A stretch of DNA of 64,000 nt from JBDTCO01 sp039923495 (GTDB lineage Bacteria; Myxococcota_A; Polyangia; Palsa-1104), in the NCBI GenBank assembly GCA_039923495.1, contig JBDTCO010000042.1, positions 1 to 64,000 of the forward strand. The letters are read 5' to 3'. Below, piece after piece: positions 41,477-49,198 of the stretch; within the stretch, counting starts at the first letter, position 1, and every line of letters begins with the position of its first letter. The position numbers were made by a program, and so were the translations under genes. A model generated the notes under the pieces. It searched no databases. It saw nothing but the letters and a program-made list of their open reading frames with translations, and was not told where the DNA came from.

Positions 41477-42007
41477 TCAACCTTTTTTCGTGGAGAACCA
41501 ATTGTCGATGCCGTCGCACGCGACGCGTGCCATGGCGCGACGCTCGTCGTCGAGCACACCGGCGAGCGGGTGCGCGATGAGGACGGTGCGAACGTCGGTC
41601 ATGCCATAGGCGGTCGCCTCGTTCCGGGCCAGGGTCTCGAACGGCTCGGTGACGACGACGATCGCCGGCTTGCCCCGGCGCTCGAGAGAGATCGAGTCGT
41701 GGATACACCACGACGTGCAGGAGCCTCAATCACCGGAGGCGATGATCGTCACATCGACCTCCCGCGAGAGGGTATCGAGCGCCATGACGGACGCGGGTGT
41801 CGGCGGTGACTTCGTCTGCCGCACGACCTTCTTGAACTTGCCGTGACGACGCTCGAGCTCCCGGACGATGTCCTCGAGCAAGAGCGTCGCGTTGGGCTTC
41901 TGGTTGTCGAGGATGCCGAGCGTCACGCCCGACAGCGAACGCGGCAGTGGGTTCTGCTTCTGCTGCTTGACCTCGGGATGACGGACGGTGGGGATTCGAA
42001 CGCGCAT
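41477..42007 (-). CDS. UGSC-family selenoprotein (in-frame TGA read as selenocysteine)
   Basis: 176 residues including Sec94. The frame starts at ATG 42007 (MRVRIPTVRHPEVKQ), passes SGVTLGILDNQKPNATLLL, and reaches VTIIASGD-TGA at 41726-41728. It continues without interruption as GSCTSWCIHDSISLERRGKP, then VTEPFETLARNEATAYGM and stops at TGA 41477-41479. The motif U-G-S-C after an Asp is the hallmark of the UGSC family, which has Sec- and Cys-containing members. U94, C97 and C101 would form the redox centre. A SECIS-like hairpin lies 11 nt after the TGA. The start overlaps the previous stop (TAATG). Function in the family is not established; a redox role is inferred. No signal peptide. Confidence 0.92.
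41696..41714 (-). promoter_or_regulatory. Bacterial SECIS-like hairpin for the UGSC Sec codon
   Basis: In the mRNA, 11 nt after the UGA, GUCGUGG (41714-41708) pairs perfectly with CCACGAC (41702-41696) around a 5-nt loop UGUAU. The apical loop is about 19-23 nt after the UGA and has G as its second base, as bacterial SECIS elements require for SelB binding. It lies inside the coding region, covering the codons for Ser99 to Ser105 (W100 and C101 included). Confidence 0.75.
41726..41728 (-). other. Selenocysteine codon (UGA) of the UGSC gene
   Basis: TGA in frame at codon 94, preceded by Ser-Gly-Asp and followed by Gly-Ser-Cys. The frame stays open for 82 more sense codons that match the family's conserved C-terminal half, so this is not a normal stop. 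Confidence 0.9.
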
Positions 42008-43773
42008 TAACAGTCACACTCCGGGACGAGCGGCGGCGGTGCGCCGGTGGGCGTGTAGTCGATGAGGCGGGTCGCGGGGCGGCCGAAGCCGAAGCTCGGC
42101 ATGAACGACGAGTGACGACCCGTCCCGCCCGCGACGAACACGAGGAAGTCCGTGGGAGCGGCGCCGATGGGGATGCCGCGCTCCGTCCACGTGGCCTTGT
42201 CGACGTCCTCACGCGCGAGCAGCCACTCGCGCATCTCGTCGTTGAGCACCGACGGGAGCACGCGCGCGTTGTCGCACAGCCACGCCTGCACCATCTCGCG
42301 CGTCCAGCCGTCGCGCGCGAGCAGCTTGGCGTGCTCGGGTCCGAGCGCGATCGTCGGGTGACCGCCGCGCGCGAGGTCATTGGTGCCGAACGTGGCCATC
42401 GTGCCGGCGAGCATCTTCATGAACGACAGCGCCGTCTGCGACGAGTGATCGTTCACGTTGTGCGGGCCCTCGGCCTGACACACGGTGACCACCGACTGCT
42501 CGGGTGCGAAGCCGAGCGCGACGTGGAGCGGTGGGAACGGGCTCTCTTCCTGGTTCTCCGCGACGCAGAAGCCGAAGCGTGCCGGCGAGCCCTGCGTCGT
42601 GAAGTCGGTGCGGCCCGGACGACCCCCGCCGACGTTGCGCAGGATGAGGCGGATGGCGCGACCGATGGTGGCGCTGGCCTGCGTGCCTTCCCCCATCGCG
42701 TTGCCCGACAGGTTGAAGCCGAGCTCGTAGCGGATGGGGCCGCTGATGACGAGGAGCGGCGTCACCGGGTGCGTGGTGGCCTGCACGCCGAGCAGGTTGT
42801 AGCGCGGGTCCATCAGCGCCTCTGTGGCGGCGACGATGACGCAGAAGTACTCGGGCCGGCAGCCCGCCATCACCGCGTTGACCGCGAGCGCCTCGATGGT
42901 GACCTCGCCCTGCCTCGGCGCCATGAGCCCGAGGACCTCGCCCGCGGGCCGCTTCTGCGACGCGATCATCTGGAGGACCGCCTCGTCGGTCGGCGGGATG
43001 ATCGGCAGCCCGTCGGTGTAGCCGCGACGGTAGAACGCGTCGGAGGCGCCACGCGCATCGCGCGGCAGGTTGGTGAAGACGTCGTCCTCGAGCGGCTCCC
43101 GCGAGTACGGCCCGTACACGTGCACCTCGCCGGGCCCGCCCTCGGCGAGCTCGGCGGCGACGGTTGCATCGTTGGTGGTGTAAAGGACCAGGTACTCGCC
43201 GAGCGCTTTTTCGCGACCGTCGTAGAGGCGCGCCGTTGCGTCCTTGCGCGCGCGCACGGTGGCGACGTGGGTTTCCAGCTCGCTCAGCTTCACCGTCTGG
43301 TGCGGCACGAAGCGCATCACGGTGTGCGCGTGCGTCTGGTCGACCTCTTGCCGCCCCGGCACGAGCTGGTGGTAGAGGCGCCGCGTGAACGTGCGCGTCA
43401 CCTTCAGCATGCGCGCGGTCCACGGCGAGCGGTTCACGCCGGCCTTCGACTTGTACGCGTCGGCGTCGAGGCACTCGAGCGAGTCGAGATCGTAGAGCGC
43501 GATGTAGCGCGGCGCGATGCGACGCTCCGCGCGACGTCCCGTGCGAAAGCCGGGGATGCCGAGCCGCTCGGGGATGTGCTCGGTGTCGTACCAGTCGTTG
43601 AACTCTTCTTCGAGCTCGGGCGGCACGTCGAGCTGCGCGAAGATGAGCCCGAACGCCTTCGCGGCGGCAGGCTTCGGCGTCTTTGCACGCGGCGGAGCGA
43701 CGCGCTTCTTCGGCGCCCTCGCTCTCGCAGGCGCAGCCTTGGCCACGGTCTTCCGTCGGCGCTCGGTCGTCAT
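42007..43773 (-). CDS. Two-domain protein: Dabb/EthD-like N-terminus plus UGSC-associated domain
   Basis: 588 residues from ATG 43773. Residues 1-38 are Lys/Ala/Pro-rich. Residues about 40-150 look like a dimeric alpha/beta-barrel (EthD/Dabb) module: FGLIFAQLDVPPE, WYDTEHIPERLGIPGF, RYIALYDLDS. From about 245 a second, larger region begins YRRGYTDGLPIIPPTDEAV and contains GEVTIEALAVNAVMAGCRPE, LGVQATTHPVTPLLVISGP and NLSGNAMGEG. I do not recognise this region by name beyond its position beside UGSC. The C-terminus ends ECDC, a possible redox or metal pair. It is the promoter-proximal gene of the selenoprotein operon, and its stop overlaps the UGSC start. Confidence 0.7.
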   Translation of the reverse strand: MTTERRRKTVAKAAPARARAPKKRVAPPRAKTPKPAAAKAFGLIFAQLDVPPELEEEFNDWYDTEHIPERLGIPGFRTGRRAERRIAPRYIALYDLDSLECLDADAYKSKAGVNRSPWTARMLKVTRTFTRRLYHQLVPGRQEVDQTHAHTVMRFVPHQTVKLSELETHVATVRARKDATARLYDGREKALGEYLVLYTTNDATVAAELAEGGPGEVHVYGPYSREPLEDDVFTNLPRDARGASDAFYRRGYTDGLPIIPPTDEAVLQMIASQKRPAGEVLGLMAPRQGEVTIEALAVNAVMAGCRPEYFCVIVAATEALMDPRYNLLGVQATTHPVTPLLVISGPIRYELGFNLSGNAMGEGTQASATIGRAIRLILRNVGGGRPGRTDFTTQGSPARFGFCVAENQEESPFPPLHVALGFAPEQSVVTVCQAEGPHNVNDHSSQTALSFMKMLAGTMATFGTNDLARGGHPTIALGPEHAKLLARDGWTREMVQAWLCDNARVLPSVLNDEMREWLLAREDVDKATWTERGIPIGAAPTDFLVFVAGGTGRHSSFMPSFGFGRPATRLIDYTPTGAPPPLVPECDC

Positions 43774-43781
43774 CGCACGAT

Positions 43782-43810
43782 ATCGTAAACGTCTGTCGCG
43801 CGCCGATCAA
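43782..43810 (-). promoter_or_regulatory. Promoter of the selenoprotein operon, predicted leaderless
   Basis: On the minus strand TTGATC (43810-43805), a 17-bp spacer and TACGAT (43787-43782). The -10 box ends 8 nt before the ATG at 43773, so transcription should begin at or within a few nt of the start codon. Confidence 0.65.
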
Positions 43811-43826
43811 GCGAGCGCGACGCGCT

Positions 43827-44900
43827 TCAGAACGAGGTGGCGATGCCGACGATGTTGCTGAGGCCGTAGCCGGTGTTCACGCCCGTGAGCGTGTGCGAGA
43901 TGGTGTAGCTGAGGCCGATCCACTTGACCGGGAACAGCAGCAGCGTGCCGCCGAAGGTCATGGAGCTGGCGTTGTTGGCCTGGCCGCAGAACTGCGTGAA
44001 GGGGTTGCCCTTGGTGGCGATGCCGTTGCGACCCGGCACGTCGCCGTTCTCGAACGAGTGGAGGCCGCTCAGCGTCGCGATGAGCGTGGCGTGGTCGAAC
44101 CAGCTCAGCTTCTTCTTGGGGGCGAGCGTGCCGCCGGCCTGGACGTCCCACGGCAGGTCATCGGAGTACGTGGTGGAGTCCGAGGTCGAGCCGAACTTGC
44201 AGCTCGCCTTCTTGAGGCGGTGACGGAAGCCGACGTCGGCTGCGAAGAACACAGGGATGGGGTAGAGCGAGTAGCCGAAGCTGCCGCGCGCCTCGATGTC
44301 GAAGGTGCCGTTGCCGGTCGGGATGGGCAGCGGCTTGGCGCCGGGCAGCATCGCCGCCGCGGGGTACGCGGAGCGGCCGTTCACGTCGCCCGTGGGCGCC
44401 GTGAAGTAGAGCTGGGGACCAAAGGCAAAGCCCTTGAGCGCCCTGATCCTCGGGAGCTGCTGCTTGAGCCCGAAGGTGACGTCGCCGGTGTTGAGCTCGC
44501 TGAGCTTCGCGGGGACGACCGTGTGGATGTCCTGGGTGACGTAGCGGATCACCGGCATCGAGAACGTCGCGCCGAGCCCGCGCCACAGCGAGACCTCGCC
44601 GTAGAGCAGCATCGACTGATCGACGTAGTTGCTCTTGTAGTTGGCGGTGATGAAACCGCTCGAAGTCGGGATGCTGATGTTGCGGCGAGTGCCGGGCCTG
44701 ACGGGCTTGAGGTTTTCGTCGACCTCGCCCGGACCGGCAAAGTAACGGTCCGCCGAGTAGTTGGCGTACGAGAGCTGGATGAATCCATGGCCGGGCCTGT
44801 CATCGACCCAGGGCCCGGCCATGGCTTCGCGGTGCGCGACTCCGAGGCAGAGGAGACCTGCTGTTACAGTAAGGAGTCCACTACGCAGGGAGACGCGCAC
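43827..44900 (-). CDS. Outer-membrane beta-barrel protein
   Basis: 357 residues from GTG 44900. The signal peptide is LLTVTAGLLCLGVAHREAMA, then a mature start GPWVDDRPGHGFIQLSYANY and alternating barrel strands to a terminal NIVGIATSF ending in Phe, as expected for an outer-membrane protein. It follows a lipoprotein gene by 7 nt and probably shares its promoter at 45,910-45,938. The mature N-terminus resembles that of the barrel encoded at 9,170-10,144. Substrate or channel function unknown. Confidence 0.82.
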   Translation of the reverse strand: MRVSLRSGLLTVTAGLLCLGVAHREAMAGPWVDDRPGHGFIQLSYANYSADRYFAGPGEVDENLKPVRPGTRRNISIPTSSGFITANYKSNYVDQSMLLYGEVSLWRGLGATFSMPVIRYVTQDIHTVVPAKLSELNTGDVTFGLKQQLPRIRALKGFAFGPQLYFTAPTGDVNGRSAYPAAAMLPGAKPLPIPTGNGTFDIEARGSFGYSLYPIPVFFAADVGFRHRLKKASCKFGSTSDSTTYSDDLPWDVQAGGTLAPKKKLSWFDHATLIATLSGLHSFENGDVPGRNGIATKGNPFTQFCGQANNASSMTFGGTLLLFPVKWIGLSYTISHTLTGVNTGYGLSNIVGIATSF

Positions 44901-44907
44901 TGTTTAG

Positions 44908-45777
44908 TTAGTTGTTCGGATCCTGCGGGGCGAACGAGACGTAGCCCGGCTGCACGTCACAGCCGAACGCCGCCGCGTAGGTGTTGGCGCCGCTGTCGGC
45001 CGTCGCGGTGATGTGGATCGTGGTGGGGGCGGTGAGGCCCGTCTTCGTGAAGCCGTGGATGCCGATCATCGAGTCCGCCTGCTTGACGAACGTGGGGGGC
45101 ATCGTCATCGGATTGGTGTACCCGTACTGGTCGAAGCCCGTCTCGGCGACGGCGGTGGTCGACGGCGTGAGCTTCACGTACGGCGCCTGGAAGTGGTCAT
45201 TCGAGCCGTACATGCAGACGCCCTGGGTGACGAGCGAGGCGATGTCGATCCCAGCGGCGGCGGCGACGCCGACCGGCGCGGAGTACGGGTTGCTCGTGCA
45301 GACGTGGGCGGGGATGCCGGGCAGCGCCGAGGTGCCGACGACTTCCATGTCCTGCGAGTACGTGTTGACGACCTTCGTCGCGTCGAAGGCATCGGCGACG
45401 AGGTGGAGCTTCTTGCCCTGCTCCGCCTGGATCGTGTAGTTGCACATGTCGTCGGCCATGACCGTCGCGGTCATGCCGCCACCCTCGTACACGCCGTGGA
45501 CGGGCGTGTTCTTGACGCAGCTCTTCCCGATGAGCTCCTGCGGGGTGGCGGTCGGGGTCATCTGGAGGTTGAAGGACAGCAGATCGATGTCGATCGTGAA
45601 GCCGCTGACCGCGGTCGTCAGTGGCGCAGTGGCCATGTCGCCCTTGTCGCCGCCGTCGTCCGTGACCACGTGGGCCATGTCGCCCTTGTCGGTGCTGCCG
45701 TCCGTCTTGTTGTTGCTGCTACCGCCGCAACCGATGAGTCCCACTGCCGCTGCTGCAAGAAGATGAGTCTTTTTCAC
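44908..45777 (-). CDS. Lipoprotein of unknown function with small acidic repeats
   Basis: 289 residues from GTG 45777. The signal peptide and lipobox are KTHLLAAAAVGLIGCGGSSN. A linker follows with repeated DKGDMA units (STDKGDMAHVV, GGDKGDMATAP). The rest is a predicted beta-rich domain with six Cys and several aromatic residues (FDQYGYTNPM). Not recognised. Translation should be strong: AGGAGG at 45783-45788 lies five nt before the GTG. It is the first gene of a two-gene envelope operon with an outer-membrane barrel. Confidence 0.72.
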   Translation of the reverse strand: MKKTHLLAAAAVGLIGCGGSSNNKTDGSTDKGDMAHVVTDDGGDKGDMATAPLTTAVSGFTIDIDLLSFNLQMTPTATPQELIGKSCVKNTPVHGVYEGGGMTATVMADDMCNYTIQAEQGKKLHLVADAFDATKVVNTYSQDMEVVGTSALPGIPAHVCTSNPYSAPVGVAAAAGIDIASLVTQGVCMYGSNDHFQAPYVKLTPSTTAVAETGFDQYGYTNPMTMPPTFVKQADSMIGIHGFTKTGLTAPTTIHITATADSGANTYAAAFGCDVQPGYVSFAPQDPNN

Positions 45778-45782
45778 GAATG

Positions 45783-45788
45783 CCTCCT
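45783..45788 (-). promoter_or_regulatory. Consensus Shine-Dalgarno deciding the GTG start at 45777
   Basis: AGGAGG on the minus strand, five nt from the start codon. It is one of the strongest ribosome-binding sites in the window. Confidence 0.8.
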
Positions 45789-45909
45789 AGATGTTGAAAC
45801 CAAGTCAGGTCAAACCCATATGGGCTGCCTCAGAGACGAGCACGGGTGCTGCTGTCGCTGTCCCCTCGACTCCACCTGGACGAGTGAAAAGGAGGGCACA
45901 CGTGCGGAC

Positions 45910-45938
45910 ATCGTACGTCAGCTAAAATTCCGCGTCAA
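45910..45938 (-). promoter_or_regulatory. Promoter of the lipoprotein/barrel operon
   Basis: TTGACG (45938-45933), 17-bp spacer, TACGAT (45915-45910) on the minus strand, in the most AT-rich stretch nearby. It predicts a leader of about 125 nt. The leader contains the palindrome CCCATATGGG at 45815-45824. Apart from these and the hairpin at 46,005-46,020 I see nothing in this 243-bp gap. Confidence 0.65.
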
Positions 45939-46004
45939 TTTCGTAATCGCTATCCAATCCTTGGTCGTGTGCGTAGGAGTGCGCTCGTTCACTATTTCAA
46001 TGCG

Positions 46005-46020
46005 CCGGCAGCAGCGCCGG
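46005..46020 (-). terminator. Weak hairpin after the P460-like gene
   Basis: CCGGC and GCCGG arms (5 bp) around AGCAGC, directly after the TAA stop at 46021-46023. No U-tract. Confidence 0.3.
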
Positions 46021-46545
46021 TTACTGGCCCGGCGCAGGTGGTGCGGAGCACGTGAACGCGTAGCCGTAGTCGGTGCAGTCGGCGTGGCAGTTGATGCAGT
46101 TACGGTCGTCCTGCGTGACGACTTTTTTGTCCGCGAAGATACGCTGCCAGCGCCAGTCGTTCGTGAGCGGGGACGTGCCGTTGTCGAGCTTCACCATCAC
46201 GGTCCACTGGATGATGTTGCCGCTGCAATCGGTGTCGTCGATATCGTACTCGGGCTTCACGACCACGGCGCCCGTCGGGAACGGCTCCATCCGGCCCGTG
46301 TACGGTATGTACGCGGCGTCGTCGGTGAAGACCGTGACGTTGTCGAGGTTGTGCTCGGTGCTGGAGCGACACGGACGCACCTGCTTGAACGTGGTCGCGT
46401 AGTCTGCGGGCAGCCCCGAGACGTACTTCGGAGCGCTGGGACCGCCGCAGCCGGGACTGCATACAACGCTGCATGCGACGCTGCATGCAATTACAAGCAG
46501 GCGTGGACAGAGCAACGAGATCTTCAATGGGCTCCCGGTATTCAC
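46021..46545 (-). CDS. Cytochrome P460-like lipoprotein
   Basis: 174 residues from GTG 46545, overlapping the NHL gene stop (GTGA). The hydrophobic leader LLCPRLLVIACSVACSVVC ends in lipobox-like SPGC. The domain has the P460 pattern: PFPTGAVVVKPEYDID, IIQWTVMVKLD, NDWRWQRIFADKK, and a C-terminal heme site NCINCHADCTDYGYAF (CxxCH). P460 proteins are c-type cytochromes acting on small nitrogen compounds or of unknown redox role. The lipid anchor and the company of three NHL-repeat lipoproteins place it in the envelope. The leader contains an ACSVACSVVC repeat encoded by 12-bp units. Confidence 0.75.
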   Translation of the reverse strand: MNTGSPLKISLLCPRLLVIACSVACSVVCSPGCGGPSAPKYVSGLPADYATTFKQVRPCRSSTEHNLDNVTVFTDDAAYIPYTGRMEPFPTGAVVVKPEYDIDDTDCSGNIIQWTVMVKLDNGTSPLTNDWRWQRIFADKKVVTQDDRNCINCHADCTDYGYAFTCSAPPAPGQ

Positions 46546-47930
46546 GGCAGGTTCACGACGCGCACGCGCTGGTTGTAGGAGTCGGTGATGTACAGCTTCT
46601 TGCCGCTCAGCTCGACGCCGTACGGGCGGTTGAGCCTGGCGAGGAGCGGGTCGCCCCCGTCGCCGCCGAAGCATACGTCGGTCGCCTTCACGCAGCCGGC
46701 CGTGCCATCCGTGGAGAAGCAGCTCCCGGTGCCGCCGCACATGCCGCCCGTGGTGCAGTCGCCGGCGACGCGCGAGATGGTCCCCGACGGATCGATCTTG
46801 CGGATGCAGTTGTTGAGCGTATCGGTGAAGTAGATGGTGTCGTCGTCGGCGATGGCGAGGTCAATGGGGTGGGCGAGCTGTGCCTTCGTCGCCGGGCCCC
46901 CATCGCCGCTGTACGCATTCTCGCCACCCGAGCCGGCGACCGTCTGCATGTTGCCGTTCACGTCGATCTTGCGGATGCGATTGCCGCCCGTGTCCGCGAA
47001 GATGAGCTCGCCTTGCTTGTTGAAGGCGAAGCGGCCCGCCGGATCGGCTGACTGACCGAACGGCTGGTTCATGCGCGCCGAGAGCGCAGGGCCGCCGTCG
47101 CCGCTGTAGCCGGGCGTGCAGGGCCAGTTGCAGGCCTCGTCGCGCTTGGCCTGCGCGGCCTCGGGGCTCGTCGGATCGGTGCAGTACGTCGCCTTGTTCG
47201 AGCCCGGGCACTGGTAGAGCTCGGTGCCCATGGTGCACATGGTCGAGACCGTGTCGTACTGCTCCGTGAGGCATGTGCCGGCGAGCCGGTGGATGATGCC
47301 CGCCGAGTCGATGCTTCGGATCACCTGGTTGGCCTGGTCCATGATGACGAGGTCGCCGCTCGGCGCGCGCGCGATGCTGCTCGGCAGGTCGAGGTACGCG
47401 TCGGCAGCTGGGCCCTCGTCGCCGCTGTACTTCGTGCGCTTGCCGACGCCCGCGAAGTGCGTGTACGTCATCGTCGAGAGCTCGACGCGGTTGATGCGGC
47501 TGTTGTGCCACGCAGCGAGGTAGAGGGAGCCGTCGGCGTCGAAGAACATGTTCGGCGTGTGGTTGAACTTCGCGTCGAGCGCGGGGCAGCTCGGTACACC
47601 CACGTCGGGGCTGTCGCCGAGGAAGCCGACGCCGACGACGGTGCTGATCGTGCCCTTCGGGTCGATCTCGCGGATGAGGTAGTTGTTGAAGTCGAGCACC
47701 CACAGGTTGCCGTTGGGCGCGATGACCGAGTCCTGTGGCGTGTAGAGCGACGCCTTCGTGGCCGGGCCGTTGTCACCGGCGAGCAGCGCCTGGCCATCCC
47801 CGGCGATGGTGCAGATGGTGTTGGGTGCGTTCGGATCGCAGCTTATGCCGTGCTTCCCGTTCGCGCAGCCCGTGCCAAGGAGAGATGCTGCGAACGCAGT
47901 GACGAGCGTGGCGGTCGAGAGCTTGTTCAT
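46542..47930 (-). CDS. NHL-repeat beta-propeller lipoprotein, third of three
   Basis: 462 residues from ATG 47930, overlapping the previous stop (ATGA). The lipobox is LLGTGCANG. Repeated blades follow the NHL pattern: TICTIAGDGQALLAGDNGPA, LWVLDFNNYLIREID, YSGDEGPA, LIFADTGGNRIRKID, YSGDGGPATKAQLAHP, IYFTDTLNNCIRKID and LYITDSYNQRVRVVN. Several Cys-rich inserts (YQCPGSNKATYC, CNWPCTPGY) occur between blades. Likely a surface or periplasmic binding scaffold. Operon mates are two further NHL lipoproteins upstream and a P460-like cytochrome downstream. Confidence 0.88.
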   Translation of the reverse strand: MNKLSTATLVTAFAASLLGTGCANGKHGISCDPNAPNTICTIAGDGQALLAGDNGPATKASLYTPQDSVIAPNGNLWVLDFNNYLIREIDPKGTISTVVGVGFLGDSPDVGVPSCPALDAKFNHTPNMFFDADGSLYLAAWHNSRINRVELSTMTYTHFAGVGKRTKYSGDEGPAADAYLDLPSSIARAPSGDLVIMDQANQVIRSIDSAGIIHRLAGTCLTEQYDTVSTMCTMGTELYQCPGSNKATYCTDPTSPEAAQAKRDEACNWPCTPGYSGDGGPALSARMNQPFGQSADPAGRFAFNKQGELIFADTGGNRIRKIDVNGNMQTVAGSGGENAYSGDGGPATKAQLAHPIDLAIADDDTIYFTDTLNNCIRKIDPSGTISRVAGDCTTGGMCGGTGSCFSTDGTAGCVKATDVCFGGDGGDPLLARLNRPYGVELSGKKLYITDSYNQRVRVVNLP

Positions 47931-49135
47931 TTGGTCCATTCCGAGGCGACGCGCACGATACGGTGGTTTCCCGTATCGGCGACGTAGAGGTTGTTCAGGG
48001 CATCGAACGCGATGCCCCACGGCTGGTTGAGCTGGATGTCGAGCGCCTGGTGGTGCGTACCGCTCTCGATGCACGTGCGGCCCGAGCACTGCCCCGTGCC
48101 AACGACCGTGGTGAGCACGCCGGTGGTGATGTCGAGCGCGTCGATGATGTTGGCGTCGCGCTCCGCCATGAAGAGGCGGCCATCGGGGCCCCACTCGAGA
48201 TCGAGCGGCGAGTGGAGCGCCACGGTGAACGTGCAGCCCGACGGACCCGCGAGACAGGAGATCTGCTTGGTGTCGAGATCGATGACGCGGATGCGCTGGT
48301 TGGTGCCGTCCGAGAAGTAGAGCTTGTGACCCTGGATCGCGAGCGCGCCGGACGGGTTCGGCGTGTCGTTCTCGTTGTACTCCCAGCCGACGGTTGCATC
48401 GACCGCGGGGCCGCCGTCGCCGGAGTACGACTCCGTGCCGTTTCCGGCGATGGTGGTGATGGTGCGATCGGCGTCGATGTCGATCATGCGGAGGCGCTCG
48501 TTGCGCTGGTCGATGAGGTAGATGCGGCCCGCGTCGTCGAGGACGATCGACTTCGGCAGGTTCATGAGCGCGTTGGCCGCGGGGCCCCCGTCGCCCGCGA
48601 AGCCGTACGTGCCACCGGCGAGCACCTTGTCGAGGCCCTTCGTCGGGTCGACGACCCGGATCTTGTTGTCGTGCCACGCGGCCAGGATGAACGTGCCATC
48701 GGCGGCGAAGCGCACGTCGGTGGGGTGGTTGAGCGCGACGATCTGCGGGTTGCAGCCCGGCGCCGTCTTGTACGGCATCTCGTCGGACGGGTTGGGCGGA
48801 CCGTCGCCCTCGTAGTCGGTGCCAATGAACGTCGTGAAGATGCCGTCCTTCTCGACGCGACGGACGCGGTGGTTGTTCCAGTCGGAGACGTACGCGCGTC
48901 CATCCGAAGCGAAGGTGAGGTCGGCCGGGAAGTAGAGCGGCGTGTCGACGAGCGGGTTGCCATCGCCGATGCCGTAGCCCGCGGCCCCCTTCGCGTTGGC
49001 CCACGAGCACGCCTCACCGGGCGTGTTCGTGCAGTCGCCACCGGAGTTGTCGGCCGCGTTGAAGGCGCTACGGGACGCGCACCCAACCGGGAGCAGCAGG
49101 GCTGCGAGACCGGCACCAGCGACGAGCTTGTTCAT
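47927..49135 (-). CDS. NHL-repeat beta-propeller lipoprotein, second of three
   Basis: 402 residues. Signal and lipobox GAGLAALLLPVGCAS. NHL blades include AYVSDWNNHRVRRVEKDG, FAGDGGPAANALMNLP, IYLIDQRNERLRMID, YSGDGGPAVDATV, LYFSDGTNQRIRVID and LYVADTGNHRIVRV. The gene is preceded by a 63-bp spacer with a repeated ACGAACGACAA element. An AAGGA Shine-Dalgarno lies in that spacer before the ATG at 49135. Function presumed ligand or polymer binding; no catalytic motif seen. Confidence 0.88.
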   Translation of the reverse strand: MNKLVAGAGLAALLLPVGCASRSAFNAADNSGGDCTNTPGEACSWANAKGAAGYGIGDGNPLVDTPLYFPADLTFASDGRAYVSDWNNHRVRRVEKDGIFTTFIGTDYEGDGPPNPSDEMPYKTAPGCNPQIVALNHPTDVRFAADGTFILAAWHDNKIRVVDPTKGLDKVLAGGTYGFAGDGGPAANALMNLPKSIVLDDAGRIYLIDQRNERLRMIDIDADRTITTIAGNGTESYSGDGGPAVDATVGWEYNENDTPNPSGALAIQGHKLYFSDGTNQRIRVIDLDTKQISCLAGPSGCTFTVALHSPLDLEWGPDGRLFMAERDANIIDALDITTGVLTTVVGTGQCSGRTCIESGTHHQALDIQLNQPWGIAFDALNNLYVADTGNHRIVRVASEWTK

Positions 49136-49148
49136 GGACGCATCCTTT

Positions 49149-49186
49149 TGTCGTTCGTTTGGGTTGTCGTTCGTTTGTCGTTCGCA
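49149..49186 (-). repeat. Repeated ACGAACGACAA element in an intercistronic leader
   Basis: The minus strand reads two copies of AAACGAACGACAA-like sequence plus a partial AACGACAA copy between the first and second NHL genes. It is purine/A-rich and probably unstructured, so it may act as a ribosome standby or enhancer region. Confidence 0.5.
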
Positions 49187-49198
49187 GAAGCCATGGGT

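Noticed and set aside
41477..42007. Reading the UGSC locus as a truncated 93-residue gene or a pseudogene
   Set aside because: The frame continues past the TGA with conserved family sequence, the motif at the TGA is the known Sec position, and a SECIS-like hairpin follows. Decay would not preserve these.
42112..45011. Long plus-strand open frames antisense to the selenoprotein operon and barrel gene
   Set aside because: Composition is low-complexity Arg/Val/Glu/His, and both overlap convincing genes on the other strand.
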